From contig JAGYVD010000005.1 in the NCBI GenBank assembly GCA_021209875.1, forward strand, positions 4,316,001-4,380,000: a stretch of DNA of 64,000 nt, written 5' to 3'. The stretch comes from Rosellinia necatrix. Its lineage: Eukaryota > Ascomycota > Sordariomycetes > Xylariales > Xylariaceae. Made by a program: the position numbers and the translations under genes. Every line of letters begins with the position of its first letter. Position 1 is the first letter of the stretch. Shown here one piece after another: positions 39,166 to 49,840 of this stretch. The notes under the pieces were generated by a model that was not told the origin of the DNA, did not search any database, and saw only the letters and a list, made by a program, of their open reading frames with translations.

Positions 39166-40830
39166 CTACATACAAAGAATAGCCCTATGTTATTTATAAC
39201 TGTTAAAAGTCTCTTACGGCGCAAGCCTAGAGATAAATTGGGAGTTTCAAGGTAGCTGCCGAGTACACAGCCGCGAATGATCCCAAGGAGCTGTGAGTCT
39301 GTCAATGTATGAACATCCTTCAACATAGCTTTACAGGGAAGGTGCGCGCGCTCCTCGCCTTCGCGCGGACCCCTCGAATTCCTTGCCATAAGGTGGACTG
39401 CGCAGCCTGCCCCCAATGTCGCTCTACGGGAGTGTTGTGTCTTCACTCGGACCCTTACTAATCATTGCTCGGGCTATACAACAGAGTAAGCAGGTGATAC
39501 ATCATAGCGAATCCACATTGTTATACATGCCATCATGCATCTACCTTAGTACCTATAGCTACTAATGCGAGGCCCTTGTATTCTTTAACTATGCATGACG
39601 CTTGGCCCCGACAAATGGCTTTCATCCATGGCCGTCAAGACCGTAATAACAATAGAGCCCATGTGGTACTACTAGTATTAGCCTCCTGTGAAACTTCAGC
39701 TGTTTCTGGCTTCCTAGTATGCATTGGGAACAGAAGAAGGGGGGGGGGAGGAAGATAAACGGCGAGCAACTCGAGCCACACAAGCTAGAGGGACCAGAGC
39801 CGCCAATAAACGAATCACCACGCCACCAACTAGCCGTACAACCCATGTGTAGGGGCAAATAGCAATAAATGGCACCAGGTGTGAGGATCGAACTCGCGAA
39901 GGTTTCCCAAGCAGGAGGGTCCTCACCCCTTCATCCCTATGGGCTCTCGGAGGCACCAGCAGTTTTTATAGTAAGGAAGGGGCCGGGGCTAGAGAGGGGG
40001 GCTCTGTATCAGCATATCAGGGGGAGGAGGGGAGGCATACGTGGTACGAAGAGGAAGGCATACGGGCGAGACCGCCATTGAAGCTCAACCGTTGGCGGAA
40101 GGCACTGCGTCGTCTAAATGTTAATATTACAGCGAGCACGGAACACCAGCGAACCTGGGATGGTTGAGGGCTCCTCCCTTTGGCCGAACTCCCGATTATT
40201 AATGCGGGTAGTTTGACGGCGCGGCGGCGTTGTGTTGTTGCCGCTGTTCAGAGAGGATGGGGGGTAGGGGGGTTAAAAACAAGGGATTGACATCCAGTAG
40301 ACATTGAGCATCAGATGACATGGCCATCCACGGCTACCAAATTTGTTATCAATCTGAGTGTTGCCCTAATAGGGGACGAAGAAGTAGCAATTGGACCCAG
40401 GACAGTCAATCGCCATCTATACGGAAACAAGATTATCACAAGATGCGCTGTTTCCAAGAGATGATGATATAAGGTACATAATTCGTGCTGGGAACGAAAA
40501 AAAAAAGAAGAACAGAACTAGAGGCTTCCATTACCCTATCATGAGCTCGGGCGAGCCTTGAACTGTCTTGTCCCCAAGTTATTCTATCGTGAGGTAGGAC
40601 GGCCGGGCAAGGCGTATCTACTTTCGAACCCACCTAGTCAAAGCTCTTATGGAGTGCGAAATAGGAGCGGCAAGCGGATTATTCGAGCTAATCGAACGCC
40701 ATGCCATCGGGCCACACGGTCATCTTTAGTCCGGCGCACCGTGACTACACGAGCAGCGATGCGCAGCGGCAGTGGCAGCGGCGGCGGCGGTGGCGGTGGC
40801 GGCGCGGTGACAGGAATACGCACGACACGA
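39166..40830. other. Intergenic, no supportable gene
   Basis: 1.7 kb containing G-rich runs (39,738-39,750 and 40,020-40,035) and a tRNA-like hairpin at about 39,880-39,935, discussed and rejected as a tRNA. No coherent gene. Confidence 0.5.
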
Positions 40831-42294
40831 TCAAATGTCGACGCGCGGAGCGAACGCCCTCCGCCACTCGCTCTGGTCCTCATGCTCGGGGCGGCGGTCC
40901 GCGGCGGCGCCCATGCGGCGGCGGTCGAGGAGCCAGGTGACGGTGGCGTGGAGCTGGAGGCCGGCGTTGATGCAGCGGACGCCGTACCACCAGCCGTCGG
41001 GGACGAGCAGGCCGTCGCCGGGGACGAGGGTGGCGAGGAGGATGTCGCCGGCGGCGGCGAGCTCGGCCTCGAAGGCGGCAGTCCACGCCCTGTGCGGGAT
41101 GGAGAGCCTGGAGGCGCCGAGCGGGAACTGCATGGTGTCGCGCGCCCAGAGCGACTGGGGCGCGCGCCGGTAGAACTCCAGCGGCTGGCCGCCGAGCAGC
41201 TTCACGCGGGGCGGGACCATGGTCACGATGCTGTAGCCGGCCAGCTGGCCGACGACGGAGGCGCTGAGGCGGTAGCGGCGCATGGCGCCGCGCCGCGGGC
41301 GCACGCCGACGCGGATGTGGCACGACTCCGGTTGGTAGGTGGACTGGCCGATGTCCCGGACGATGCGCGGGAACGGGAACTCCTCCGTCAGCGCGCCATT
41401 CAGGACCACCTGGCCCCGGAGCCCGTCGATCCAGGTGCGGCCGTGGCGGCCCTCGTGCTGGGCTATGTCGGCCTGCGACCGGAAGACGGCGCGGGGGATT
41501 TGCTGGGCGCGGTTGTACTGATGCACGGCGCGGAAGAAGGCCAGCGGCGCTTCGAAAGGCACCAGCGGCAGCGGCTGGGCACGGTGCGTGTCCCACACCT
41601 CGTCGACGAGCCTGTCGAAGGAATGGCTGCTGAACTCGGACCGGCGCAACCAGTCGCGGAACAGCAGGAGGGGCGGACGGCTGCCGTCGAGGGCCCGCCG
41701 GGTGAGCCGGCACTGGGCCTTGAAGTGGTCGAACAGGACGCTGGGATGGGACTGTGCCTCCGGCATGGGGTCCACGCTCCCCGGGGCACGGCCGGTGAGG
41801 GCGCTCATCAGTATCTCCTTCAGGAGGCCGAAGCCAAGCTCCGAGGGGTTTCCCGAAGACGCCCGCGGGGCTTTGAAGGCGCCGTCGGGGTCGGCCGCGT
41901 GCTCGAACCATCTCTGGCCGTCCAGGAACCCGGGCAGGTTCCTCACGATCATGGGGTGCCCGCGGTCGAGCCTTTGCGTGTACACCTTCACCAATTTCGA
42001 TGGCTCGGCCTTGTAGGCATGGAATGGACGCAACCGCGGGATACGGCGTTCACGCTGGGCGGCGGACACGGGTGTCGCCGTCAACTCTGGTGATGGTATC
42101 TCTGATGATGGTATCTCTGATGATGGCATCTCTGATGATGGCATCTCTAGTGATGGTGTCTCGATGCTGCTGCTGCTGCTGCTGGAAGTCGTGGTCACGA
42201 CGTTCCGCGTGAAATCAAGACATGGCGACCGCCGTCCGAAGAAGTCGCTGCGACAGCGCAAAGGCAAGGCACGCAGCGGGATACGTGAGGGCAT
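40831..42294 (-). CDS. Cupin/JmjC-like domain protein, GC-rich, possible mitochondrial presequence
   Basis: Single-exon frame of 487 aa, much more GC-rich than its flanks. Residues 1-30 are Arg-rich with no acidic residue until Asp17, as in a mitochondrial presequence. Residues 34-70 are a low-complexity Ser/Glu/Pro tract with a five-residue repeat (EMPSS/EIPSS) and a poly-Ser run. From about residue 88 the protein is globular. The end (residues about 415-455) reads GDGLLVPDGWWYGV, the strand-turn-strand of cupin_8/JmjC hydroxylases, where the usual text is a proline-glycine-W-x-H. The iron-binding His is Tyr437 here, and no HxD is obvious upstream, so enzymatic activity is doubtful. Start chosen as the first ATG; no upstream in-frame ATG fits. 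Long antisense frames here are a GC effect. Substrate unknown. Confidence 0.72.
   Translation of the reverse strand: MPSRIPLRALPLRCRSDFFGRRSPCLDFTRNVVTTTSSSSSSSIETPSLEMPSSEMPSSEIPSSEIPSPELTATPVSAAQRERRIPRLRPFHAYKAEPSKLVKVYTQRLDRGHPMIVRNLPGFLDGQRWFEHAADPDGAFKAPRASSGNPSELGFGLLKEILMSALTGRAPGSVDPMPEAQSHPSVLFDHFKAQCRLTRRALDGSRPPLLLFRDWLRRSEFSSHSFDRLVDEVWDTHRAQPLPLVPFEAPLAFFRAVHQYNRAQQIPRAVFRSQADIAQHEGRHGRTWIDGLRGQVVLNGALTEEFPFPRIVRDIGQSTYQPESCHIRVGVRPRRGAMRRYRLSASVVGQLAGYSIVTMVPPRVKLLGGQPLEFYRRAPQSLWARDTMQFPLGASRLSIPHRAWTAAFEAELAAAGDILLATLVPGDGLLVPDGWWYGVRCINAGLQLHATVTWLLDRRRMGAAADRRPEHEDQSEWRRAFAPRVDI
42086..42184. repeat. 15-bp coding minisatellite plus TGC trinucleotide run
   Basis: About five copies of a GATGATGGTATCTCT-type unit (42,086-42,162), then a (TGC)n run (42,164-42,184). 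Both are in frame in the cupin/JmjC-like gene and encode its EMPSS repeats and poly-Ser. Confidence 0.85.
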
Positions 42295-44041
42295 ATTCCT
42301 CTCCAGCCCCGATGTCGTGTCTTGCCAGATGTCGCCAAATTGAGGATGCGGATTTTGTTTGCACCTTTACATGTCGCGACCCTTTTCCATGTTGCAACCG
42401 TTTTGCATATTGCAACCCTTTTTACATGTTGCATGTTGCAATAATCAAGAGGTACAACCTTTGGAAGTACCTAACTTGGTTTAGGTATTGGATAAGATAA
42501 GATAAGTCACGCCAATCCTTGGACCCGAGCACACGTACAGGTAGACCCATATCCCCCCTATCCTCTAAGACTCTCATCTTTCGAAAGCAGTCGAATCATG
42601 GCCTCCTCCGTCGCGACCTGATCAAACCCACCTTTCCCCATGTTGACCCTCGAACTTCTTCCATGACAAGCCCTAGCGTCTCGGAATGCTTTGGGCGAAT
42701 GCTTTGGGCCAAGAATCCTACCGAGAGCACGTTTGATCCGCTTTAAGACGAGATGCATACAACGCATTCAACTATACTACGTACGTGGTATCGTTTATAT
42801 CTAACCGTCCTCCTTCTCGTCGAGGTATCGTATCATATACTAAAAGAGCTACGGTCGCTGGTTGCGGCGAAAAGGGGTATTCATTAGGTGTTTGTTTTAT
42901 TAGGCACATCACTGCAGTCTTACCCATCGAGGTAATAGTTTCCAAAAGACTCAATCTCCTACCAATCTTCCATAAACCTACACCAATACCACAGGTTTCT
43001 TCTGCCGCCTTGGTTCCGTGACATGACCTATTGTTCCCCCTGCTGGGCAGCCGCTGCCTTTATCTGCCGCCCGCGCCCGTCTATTGTCGTCCTCGGACGC
43101 GCTAGCCCCCTGCTCTCGTCCCCTGACCGTAATTCTTCTTCTTCGTAGGCCACACGGGCTCCTCCACCCCGTATCCCAGCCTCCCGACCGAGTTCCACTC
43201 CCTAACAGGTTCCTGGTCCATGAAGTTTCCCAAGCCATATTCCCTCCCACCGGCTGTGGGTTCGAAGAAGGGAGAGGGGGGGCGGCGGGTACCATACAGC
43301 AGCCTCCGGCGGTAAGGCTACTGCTGTTACTTCTGTACTACGTCGTCGCTCTCATATACATGATAGGCGCCTAGGAGGAGGGGTGATACTGATAGGTGGG
43401 TACTATTTGTGCTCAAAGCGGATAGATAGTATGCCTTACCGCGGGCGACTTGACGCTAAGATGTCACACGGTGAGACATCGCCGACTGCCTTTCGTGTTT
43501 TCGTTTAACCCTAAACAAGTGGATAGCCGTCGTGACGCCTGCTGTCCCACCGCCCAGCTAAAGCAAGGGAAGAAGGGGGGATGTAAACAGACGTGAAGAA
43601 ATATCTCTGTATCATCACGCGTCCGAAAGCTACTAGCATACCACGACGTGTTCTAGGAAAATTAGGCAGCCGAGTGCAAATAAAGTCACTCGTCGTTATG
43701 AATTATGAAATACGACACAAATGGTGATGGGTCGAACCTGTCGGAAATAGCGATGCTCTAGACAAGTAGTACGTACAACGGCCTGCAAGGTTGGAAGTAT
43801 AACGCGAGAAAAAACCGGGGGTATTAATCCGACGACGCCGTAAAATGCACCCCGACCCTTTCTAACCATCCCGTTTCAATTTCAAGTGGGCAACTGAACT
43901 CCAACATCCTCTTTTCTTCCGCCTCCTCTTCTCTCCCCTCTCCACCCTCTTCTTCCCAAGAACGCCGATGCTCTGCGGAGGGAACGTGAAAAGACGACTG
44001 TATGTGTCGCGGGTCAGTAACTACCAACATCGTGTCCCGTC
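42295..44041. other. Intergenic between cupin/JmjC-like gene and TOG gene
   Basis: Promoter side of the cupin/JmjC-like gene and 3' side of the TOG gene. It contains a degenerate repeat at 42,370-42,441. No reading frame with recognisable features was found. Confidence 0.5.
42370..42441. repeat. Degenerate 17-20 bp tandem repeat
   Basis: Four imperfect units of the type CATGTTGCAACCCTTTT just upstream of the cupin/JmjC-like gene. They differ by a few substitutions and end in a shorter CATGTTG doublet. Confidence 0.6.
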
Positions 44042-46891
44042 TTATGGTCGGTTAAACCCTTGCTTCGCCTGTGGGATGTTAGTGGCTGACCGAGTGAACG
44101 CCCGAGTGGTTAAAGATGGATCACCTACCTTCATTTGCTCAATCCTGGCCTTGAGCTGGCTCGTCACCTCGGCTGCCCTCCTCCAACTTTCCACGCCATT
44201 GCCAGCCGGCGCCGTCATACCTGAGCTGCCCGTAGATCCATGCGTCTCCTCCGTGTTGGCGCTCCGGAAACCCCGTGCCGGACTGCCACGTCCACTCGAT
44301 CCGCTAGCATAGCGCATATCCGGGCTGAGCTTGCTTCGCGGGTAGTTGTGCGGCGCATCACCGTTTTCTTTCTCCTCGGACAGTGTGCTCGTGAAACTCA
44401 TCCGGTTCGATCGAGCCCCGGCGCTGTTAGAGCTGTCGCGATAGATGCCCATGTCATCTATTGTCGGACTGAGCACCGTGGGGCTGGCCATGCCGCCCGA
44501 AACGCCGAGGCCCTCAGCCCTACTGAGCGCCCGCTTGAGGCGTTCAAGTTCTCGACGGAGTCGTTCGTTAACCTGTTCGGCTGCTTCGGCGTCGCTGCGT
44601 GCACGGACGAGCTGCGTTTCTTTAGCTTTGATACTTAGAACATCGCGGGTGTGGTCCTCGATGAGCCCGGCGTTCTGGTTCTTCAGTTCTTGTATCTCGG
44701 ATGAGAGCTTGCTCCTCTCTTGGCGAGAATCATCCACCTGGCGGAGCAGCTGCTCATTAACAGCCCGAAGCTCCTCCAGCTCGGCTCGCTCCATGACAGA
44801 GAGTCCACTTTGAGGAGGCGGCGAAGCCGCTGCCGGGGCAGCAACTGGAGTGGCCATAGGCTTGGCTAAAGATCGACCCGCGAGACCACCACGGCCTAAT
44901 CCGATGCGCGGTTTAGGTGGAGGTGAGGCCGCCATGGGCTCCTCGTCTTCCGACAGAGGCTGCGGCGGCGGCGGCGCCGCCACTCTTCGAGGCGACCCGA
45001 CGCCGGGGGCTCCAATGCGTCGCTGAGGCGCTTTCAAGCCCGTGGGGGCCCCCGGTCGGGGCATTCCCAACTTGCCAGCGCCGGCAGGTTTGGCGGCGGG
45101 TGCCGGATCCGACGGCGGCGGTGCACTCGCAGCGGGGGCTGCTTTCTTCGTAGCGCCTGGGCCTTTCTTAAGCCCTCCTCCAGCTACTTTCTTGGTTGCG
45201 CCGGCAGGGGCCTTTGCTGCCGCCGGGGGCGGTGCACGTTTGGGTTTTTCCTTAGCTTTGACCTCTGCCTTTTCGAAGAATTCCTTTATCTTCGTTTTTC
45301 GAATATCGTCCAATCCCTCCAGATGGGGGTTCATGGCACGTTCTCCTAGAATCTTCATCACCGTTCCTAGCACTTCAGCACCACCAGATCGGAGGCCCTC
45401 GCTGGACTCGGAAAGCAGCTTTTTGGCGGCTTCGACGACACTGGCTACCTCTTGCTTGCTGGGCACATCTCGCGTTGTTCGGAGACAGCGCACCAGAAAT
45501 TTCATCGTGCCTTCTTTAACTTGGGGATTTTTATGGTTCAAGCAAGCAAGGATATCCTCTAGACACTCGGTAAAGTTCGTAGCCAGGAATACTTGATCTA
45601 ATGCAGCGCCCAGGGCATCAGATACCGACTGCTTCTTCTCTTTTAACCTCTCCATGATGGGGGCCATTACGGTGGGTCTGTATTTGCCATAATTCTTGCG
45701 TAAGCCCTGGGCGAGTATCTCGATGCACTGGGCGGCCTGGGTGACGACGGCGATGTTGGCATCCTTCATGCTTTTGGCGAGGCCCCGATTGATCTCGTGG
45801 AAGTCGCCGTCTTTAATTCTTGGCACGTTCAGGGCGGCGAAGAGACCCTCGAGCGCCTCCTTGCGGTCTTTCCACTTCGAGGACGCGAGGTTCTCGTGGA
45901 AGCCGGCCGGGACCTTAGATAGGACGTCCTGGGGTTCGGCCAGGTCAAATGCGTCTATCTCGGCGGCGTCATCGGCGCCCTCCTCTTCGCCGTCGTCGGC
46001 CGGGGGTGGGGCGGCTTGTTGCGAACGTGTGAGGCGTTCCTGCTTTGGCGCGGGCTCGGCCTTGATTTTCTCGAACTGGGCCTCGAGGTCGGTCTGTTGC
46101 GTGGGTTTCAAATCACCCCAGAACATGGGCTTCATGGCATCACGAAGCCAACGGTACGACTCGATGGCCAAGTTGGTCGCTTCGGCTCGGACATTTTTGT
46201 CGGCGTGGCCAAAGGCCTTGGGAAGGACCTTGAGGACAGGCTTGGGGTCGACGATCTTGCAGCCATAGTTATGAATAATAGTGGCGAGTGCGGCGAGGGC
46301 GGCAGCGATCACTTTGGGCTGTTTCGCGGAGACGGCAGGGAGGATATCTTCGATGACGGGCGCGGCGACATCGAGCTCGATGAGCAGGAGGAGGGCTTCG
46401 ATGGACGATGCCTTGGTTGCTGGACGGGTTGCGATCAGGCCCTTTTCGACGATAGACGACACGGCTTGGCCGCGAGAGCGAATGCAGCCTTCGCGGCCAC
46501 CGAACTTGAGAAAGGCGCAATAGGCAGCGATGCCATCGGTCTGAGCGGCGACGTTGGAATCGGCGACAGCACCCTTCCATAAGCTGGGATCTTGGTTGAA
46601 GGGGCGGAAGGCGGGATCATGCTCGTCGGGTGTGATCTCGAACTGCTTGGCGGCGTCTTCGTAGGCTTGTTTCCGGACTTTCCAAACCTGGAGGAAGTGA
46701 GCATGGGCATATCGATCAGAAAAGAATATGGACACAGATAGAGACACAGATATATATACAAATATGTATGGTATAGATGTGATGTGATATCATCAAATAC
46801 CAGAACGGTGGGGATGGGGAGGTGTGTGTACCTTGTGTACCCAGCGGTCTGTTATTGGCAGAGAGCTGTAATCTGGCTCCTCGTCACCCAT
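44042..46891 (-). CDS. stu2: XMAP215/Stu2/AlpA-type TOG-domain microtubule polymerase
   Basis: Three exons on the minus strand: 46,891-46,832, 46,687-44,129 and 44,068-44,042. The introns are 144 bp and 60 bp, the latter with GTAGGT, CACTAAC and CACAG. The product is 881 aa. Exon 1 encodes MGDEEPDYSSLPITDRWVHK and joins VWKVRKQAYEDAAKQF, the conserved opening of TOG1. TOG1 spans about 1-225 and TOG2 about 265-500. A basic Pro/Ala/Lys-rich microtubule-binding linker spans 500-640, a coiled coil 650-745 (dimerisation), and a conserved C-terminal peptide (SWRRAAEVTSQLKARIEQMK) precedes the end. Two TOG domains plus a coiled coil is the fungal homodimeric form. It adds tubulin at plus ends and acts at spindle pole bodies and kinetochores. 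Start chosen for its GCCGCCATGG context; a 123-codon upstream in-frame extension with a poly-Asn tract is judged 5' UTR. Confidence 0.95.
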
Positions 46892-47059
46892 GGCGGCGAA
46901 CTGTAGAGGGTCCCCGGGGCCGGTCAGCGACGGTAGATGGGGAGTGAAGCGGTTGTGGTAGCCGGCGTGGCGGTGGCGGGCACCGAATAGCGCCTGTGGC
47001 GGCGGGAGGGTGGTAGAAGAGGTGTGGTTGTGGTCGGCTCGGGGTTCGGAGAGTTCGCC

Positions 47060-47130
47060 GTTATTATTGTTATTGTTGTCGTTGTTGTCGTCGTTGTTGT
47101 TGTTGTCGTTGTTGTCGTTGTCGTTGTTGT
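47060..47130. repeat. Trinucleotide (GTT/GTC/ATT)n tract
   Basis: About 24 trinucleotides upstream of stu2. Read on the stu2 strand they would give Asn/Asp runs if the long 5' leader were translated. Confidence 0.85.
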
Positions 47131-48364
47131 ATGTATCAGCGCCTCTGATTTGCTCGTACTTATTTTTGGACCGTCTCTTTCTGCGATTCGGCACGAAGGT
47201 GGAAGCTAGTTGCTTGATTAGCTTAGGCAGGGAAGCGGCTTTGTGACGTTGGTCAGGCATATTCTCCTGTCCCTTCTCTCGCCCCGCTTCTGCCCTTGTT
47301 ATGCCTCGTCTGCGTCTTTGCCGCCCTGTGGAGGGGCGGATGCCAGGAAGGGTCGTCCGTCACGCGGGACAGGATACATGAAAGGGACACACGCCAGGGC
47401 GACTCCGGTGCAGGTGAGTAATCGGGGAGGGCGAGATGGTACGGGCCTGCACCTGCACCTCGGAAGCTAGGCTCGGAGACGGGCGGGTGTAGGCAAGCCC
47501 TATTTATTTGGGGGAGGCGTTGCAAGAATGAAGCTGGGGCGAGAGGGGCGAAGCTTGGGAGAAGGAGGCGGCGGCGTGGCGGGATGAGGAGGGAGATGGG
47601 AGAGGGAGGCGGGATGGGGAGAGGGGCAGAGGAGAGAAGAGAGAGGGTGCATGAACAAGCAAACGCACCTTACACTAGACGGGCGCGCATCCGCAGGCCG
47701 CACTGACACCGTCACAGGCACATCCACCGAATGAAGATACCGTTCCGTTCCGTACAGTACCCAGCTGCCGATACGGCGCGGGCAGTTGTTGCCGAGGAAT
47801 CGAATCAGGTCGTCTTGTCTCGTCTCGTCTTGTTTCTGCGCGCCGAAACCGAATGACCGTTGCTGTCGCTGTCGCTTCTGGTGCTGCTGGCCGCGGTGCC
47901 GTTCCCTATGCTGTTGTTGTGCGGTCGTGTCAGTTGTTCTCGTGTGTTTATATATGGTCGGCGGTGGGTGTGGAAAAGATGGGATGGTGGAATAATAAGC
48001 AAGACGAAAAAAGTCGGTGGGCAGAGAAGAGTCGGAACACATGGGTATAAATTGAACCTCTACGTTCACTTACTTGCGTACAGACGTTTATAATTAAGTT
48101 CAGAGGAGCGACAATGCCTCAAAGCACAACCCAGCCCACAATGGAGCAGGCCAAACAAAGTCTCTTGATGTGTGTTGGTTCAGGTACCTATTGTGTTGAT
48201 GTTGTGAGATGGTACAATACGTTGTTTGGGGAAACACGAAAAGTAAATACCCACCCCCCTGTAACCACTAGCTAAATACATACGTAGTAGGGGAGATAAT
48301 ACATACACATCATCAGAAAAACAAACTGTGGGGGGTTCGACGTTGGCGGTAGGGTACCCCTGAG

Positions 48365-48930
48365 CCGTCGGCCGTCGGTGCCTACTTACCTAACCTTGAC
48401 AGCTCTACCGGTACCTAATGGAGAGGAGGGGGGGGAGAGAGGGGCTCCCACAAACAGGTACCTACACTACATAATGCCTAGGCAGGTATGTTTCCAGTCG
48501 GGGGGAGCAACTAGTTGGTTGCTCTGATGTCTTGCACAGTCCCGCACAGCCGAGGTAGGTAAAGTACCTCACCTAGATTAGACGTTAATACTACTACTAC
48601 TAGGTAAAGTACCTTAGGTAGGTAGGTGCCTTAGGTAAGTATATGTAGCAGCACATACACGTGGTACTTCGCACATATGTTGTATTACCTGTTAGTTATC
48701 GCTATTAAATATCCAGGGTGCCTAAATACATATCGATATCTTCAGTAGATACCTAATGCGCCGTGTAATTATACCAGACGTGACAGTTATGAAAAATAGC
48801 AGCCTCGTCTAATGCATAGTACTTATATGACTGGGCAGGGTAGTTATCATTACTTCGGTAAGTAAGTAAGGTACCTACCTACCTATAATATCACTAATAC
48901 TACTACTACCTAGGTAGGTGGGCATAAATG
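48365..48930. repeat. Island of TAGGTA / GGTACC / CCTAGG motifs
   Basis: Dense, irregularly spaced short motifs on both strands (for example TAGGTAGGTAGGTGCC, AAGGTACCTACC, CCTAGGTAGGTGG) in the stu2-pac1 intergenic region. The same vocabulary reappears at 61,470-63,430. Function unknown. Confidence 0.6.
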
Positions 48931-49126
48931 CGCGGGTAGTAGTTTCTGGTAGATTGAGCCAAGGGTAACTGCCAACAGGAACAGTGCGACAACTCACCAG
49001 CATTATCCAAGAGAGTGTTCAGACGGCATCAAATCAAGATCATCTTTCTTTTTTCAGTTTGACTCTGCTCCTCACATTCAAGGCATTGCTCAAAAGCATA
49101 TTTGCCACCCGAAACCAAGAGATCAT

Positions 49127-49173
49127 ATTCGCAATTCGTAATTCGCAATTCCCAATTCGCAATTCATAATTCG
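49127..49173. repeat. About 9-10 bp tandem repeat (AATTCGCA type)
   Basis: Five to six imperfect copies of AATTCGCA/AATTCGTA about 0.7 kb upstream of the pac1 start codon. Confidence 0.75.
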
Positions 49174-49364
49174 CCACCTGCTATCTGTTCATTGTGGCAG
49201 GTGAATGGTCTGAGAACAGGTGGTGCAAAGTGAAGGCCAAAGGCCACTCACGAACCGACTAGACTAGTGAACGACTCGATCCCGCTTCTCGCTTCCTGCT
49301 TCCTGCATCCTGCGTCTGGTGTCCCGCTTCTGTACATCACCCTTGGACTCCCGGCTTTATCACT

Positions 49365-49446
49365 ACCAACACCAACACCGACACCAACACCGACACCAAC
49401 ACCGACGCCAACACCATCACCATCGCCATTACCATCACCATCACCA
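49365..49446. repeat. CAACAC/CGACAC minisatellite in pac1 leader
   Basis: Hexanucleotide-based repeat of ACCAAC and ACCGAC units grading into ACCATC units, about 0.4 kb upstream of the pac1 ATG and probably in the 5' leader or promoter. Confidence 0.8.
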
Positions 49447-49840
49447 GCGAGATCGGTATCGACGGACTCCTCATCGACCTTTCTCATCCCTTGAGTCTCG
49501 TCTCCCAGATCCGACAACATCCAACTCAACAACGCACCTCACAATCCGTACCTCACAATCCGCACCTCGCGATCCGCACCCTGCCCAGACCGCCCATCCA
49601 TCCTGTTCGCCTTGCCATTCACTTTGCCAATAAAATTCCTGGCCCCCGACGATGACAGTTGGGCCAACGGTGTACTCAGGGAGAAGAACTATATATATAC
49701 ACCCAGCTATCGCCCCGTCATAGAGACCCATCCCAGTCGCCCCAGGCCTGACATTGTCCCTGTCGCTGTCGACGTTACCGCACATCTGAAACTGAGCGCA
49801 TGTGCAACGCCACCAAGAGCGCAGCTGGATCCAGTCCAAC

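Larger units (their letters stand above)
46892..49840. promoter_or_regulatory. Divergent intergenic region between stu2 and pac1
   Basis: 2.9 kb holding both 5' regions. It includes a GTT/GTC trinucleotide tract, pyrimidine-rich stretches, a TAGGTA/GGTACC motif island and two short tandem repeats near pac1. Open frames at 47,500-48,070 are low-complexity and not supported. Core promoter elements could not be assigned. Confidence 0.5.

Noticed and set aside
39860..39960. tRNA gene on the minus strand
   Set aside because: The T-loop looks right, but the T stem has a mismatch, no acceptor stem pairs and no proper anticodon arm is formed.
40558..42093. Long plus-strand frame of 511 codons opposite the cupin/JmjC-like gene
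   Set aside because: Gly/Ala/Glu/Val-rich translation typical of the antisense of a GC-rich gene; the minus-strand frame has the fold motifs and the coherent N-terminus.
43715..43770. Second tRNA-like B-box (GGTTCGACCC on the minus strand)
   Set aside because: No A-box, acceptor or anticodon stem at the expected spacing.
47500..48069. 189-codon minus-strand frame in the stu2-pac1 intergenic region
   Set aside because: Low-complexity His/Pro/Ser/Gln-rich and overlapping equally open frames on the other strand.
48365..48930. CRISPR-like or telomeric repeat array
   Set aside because: Motifs are short, irregularly spaced and on both strands, with no repeat-spacer regularity and no TTAGGG tract.
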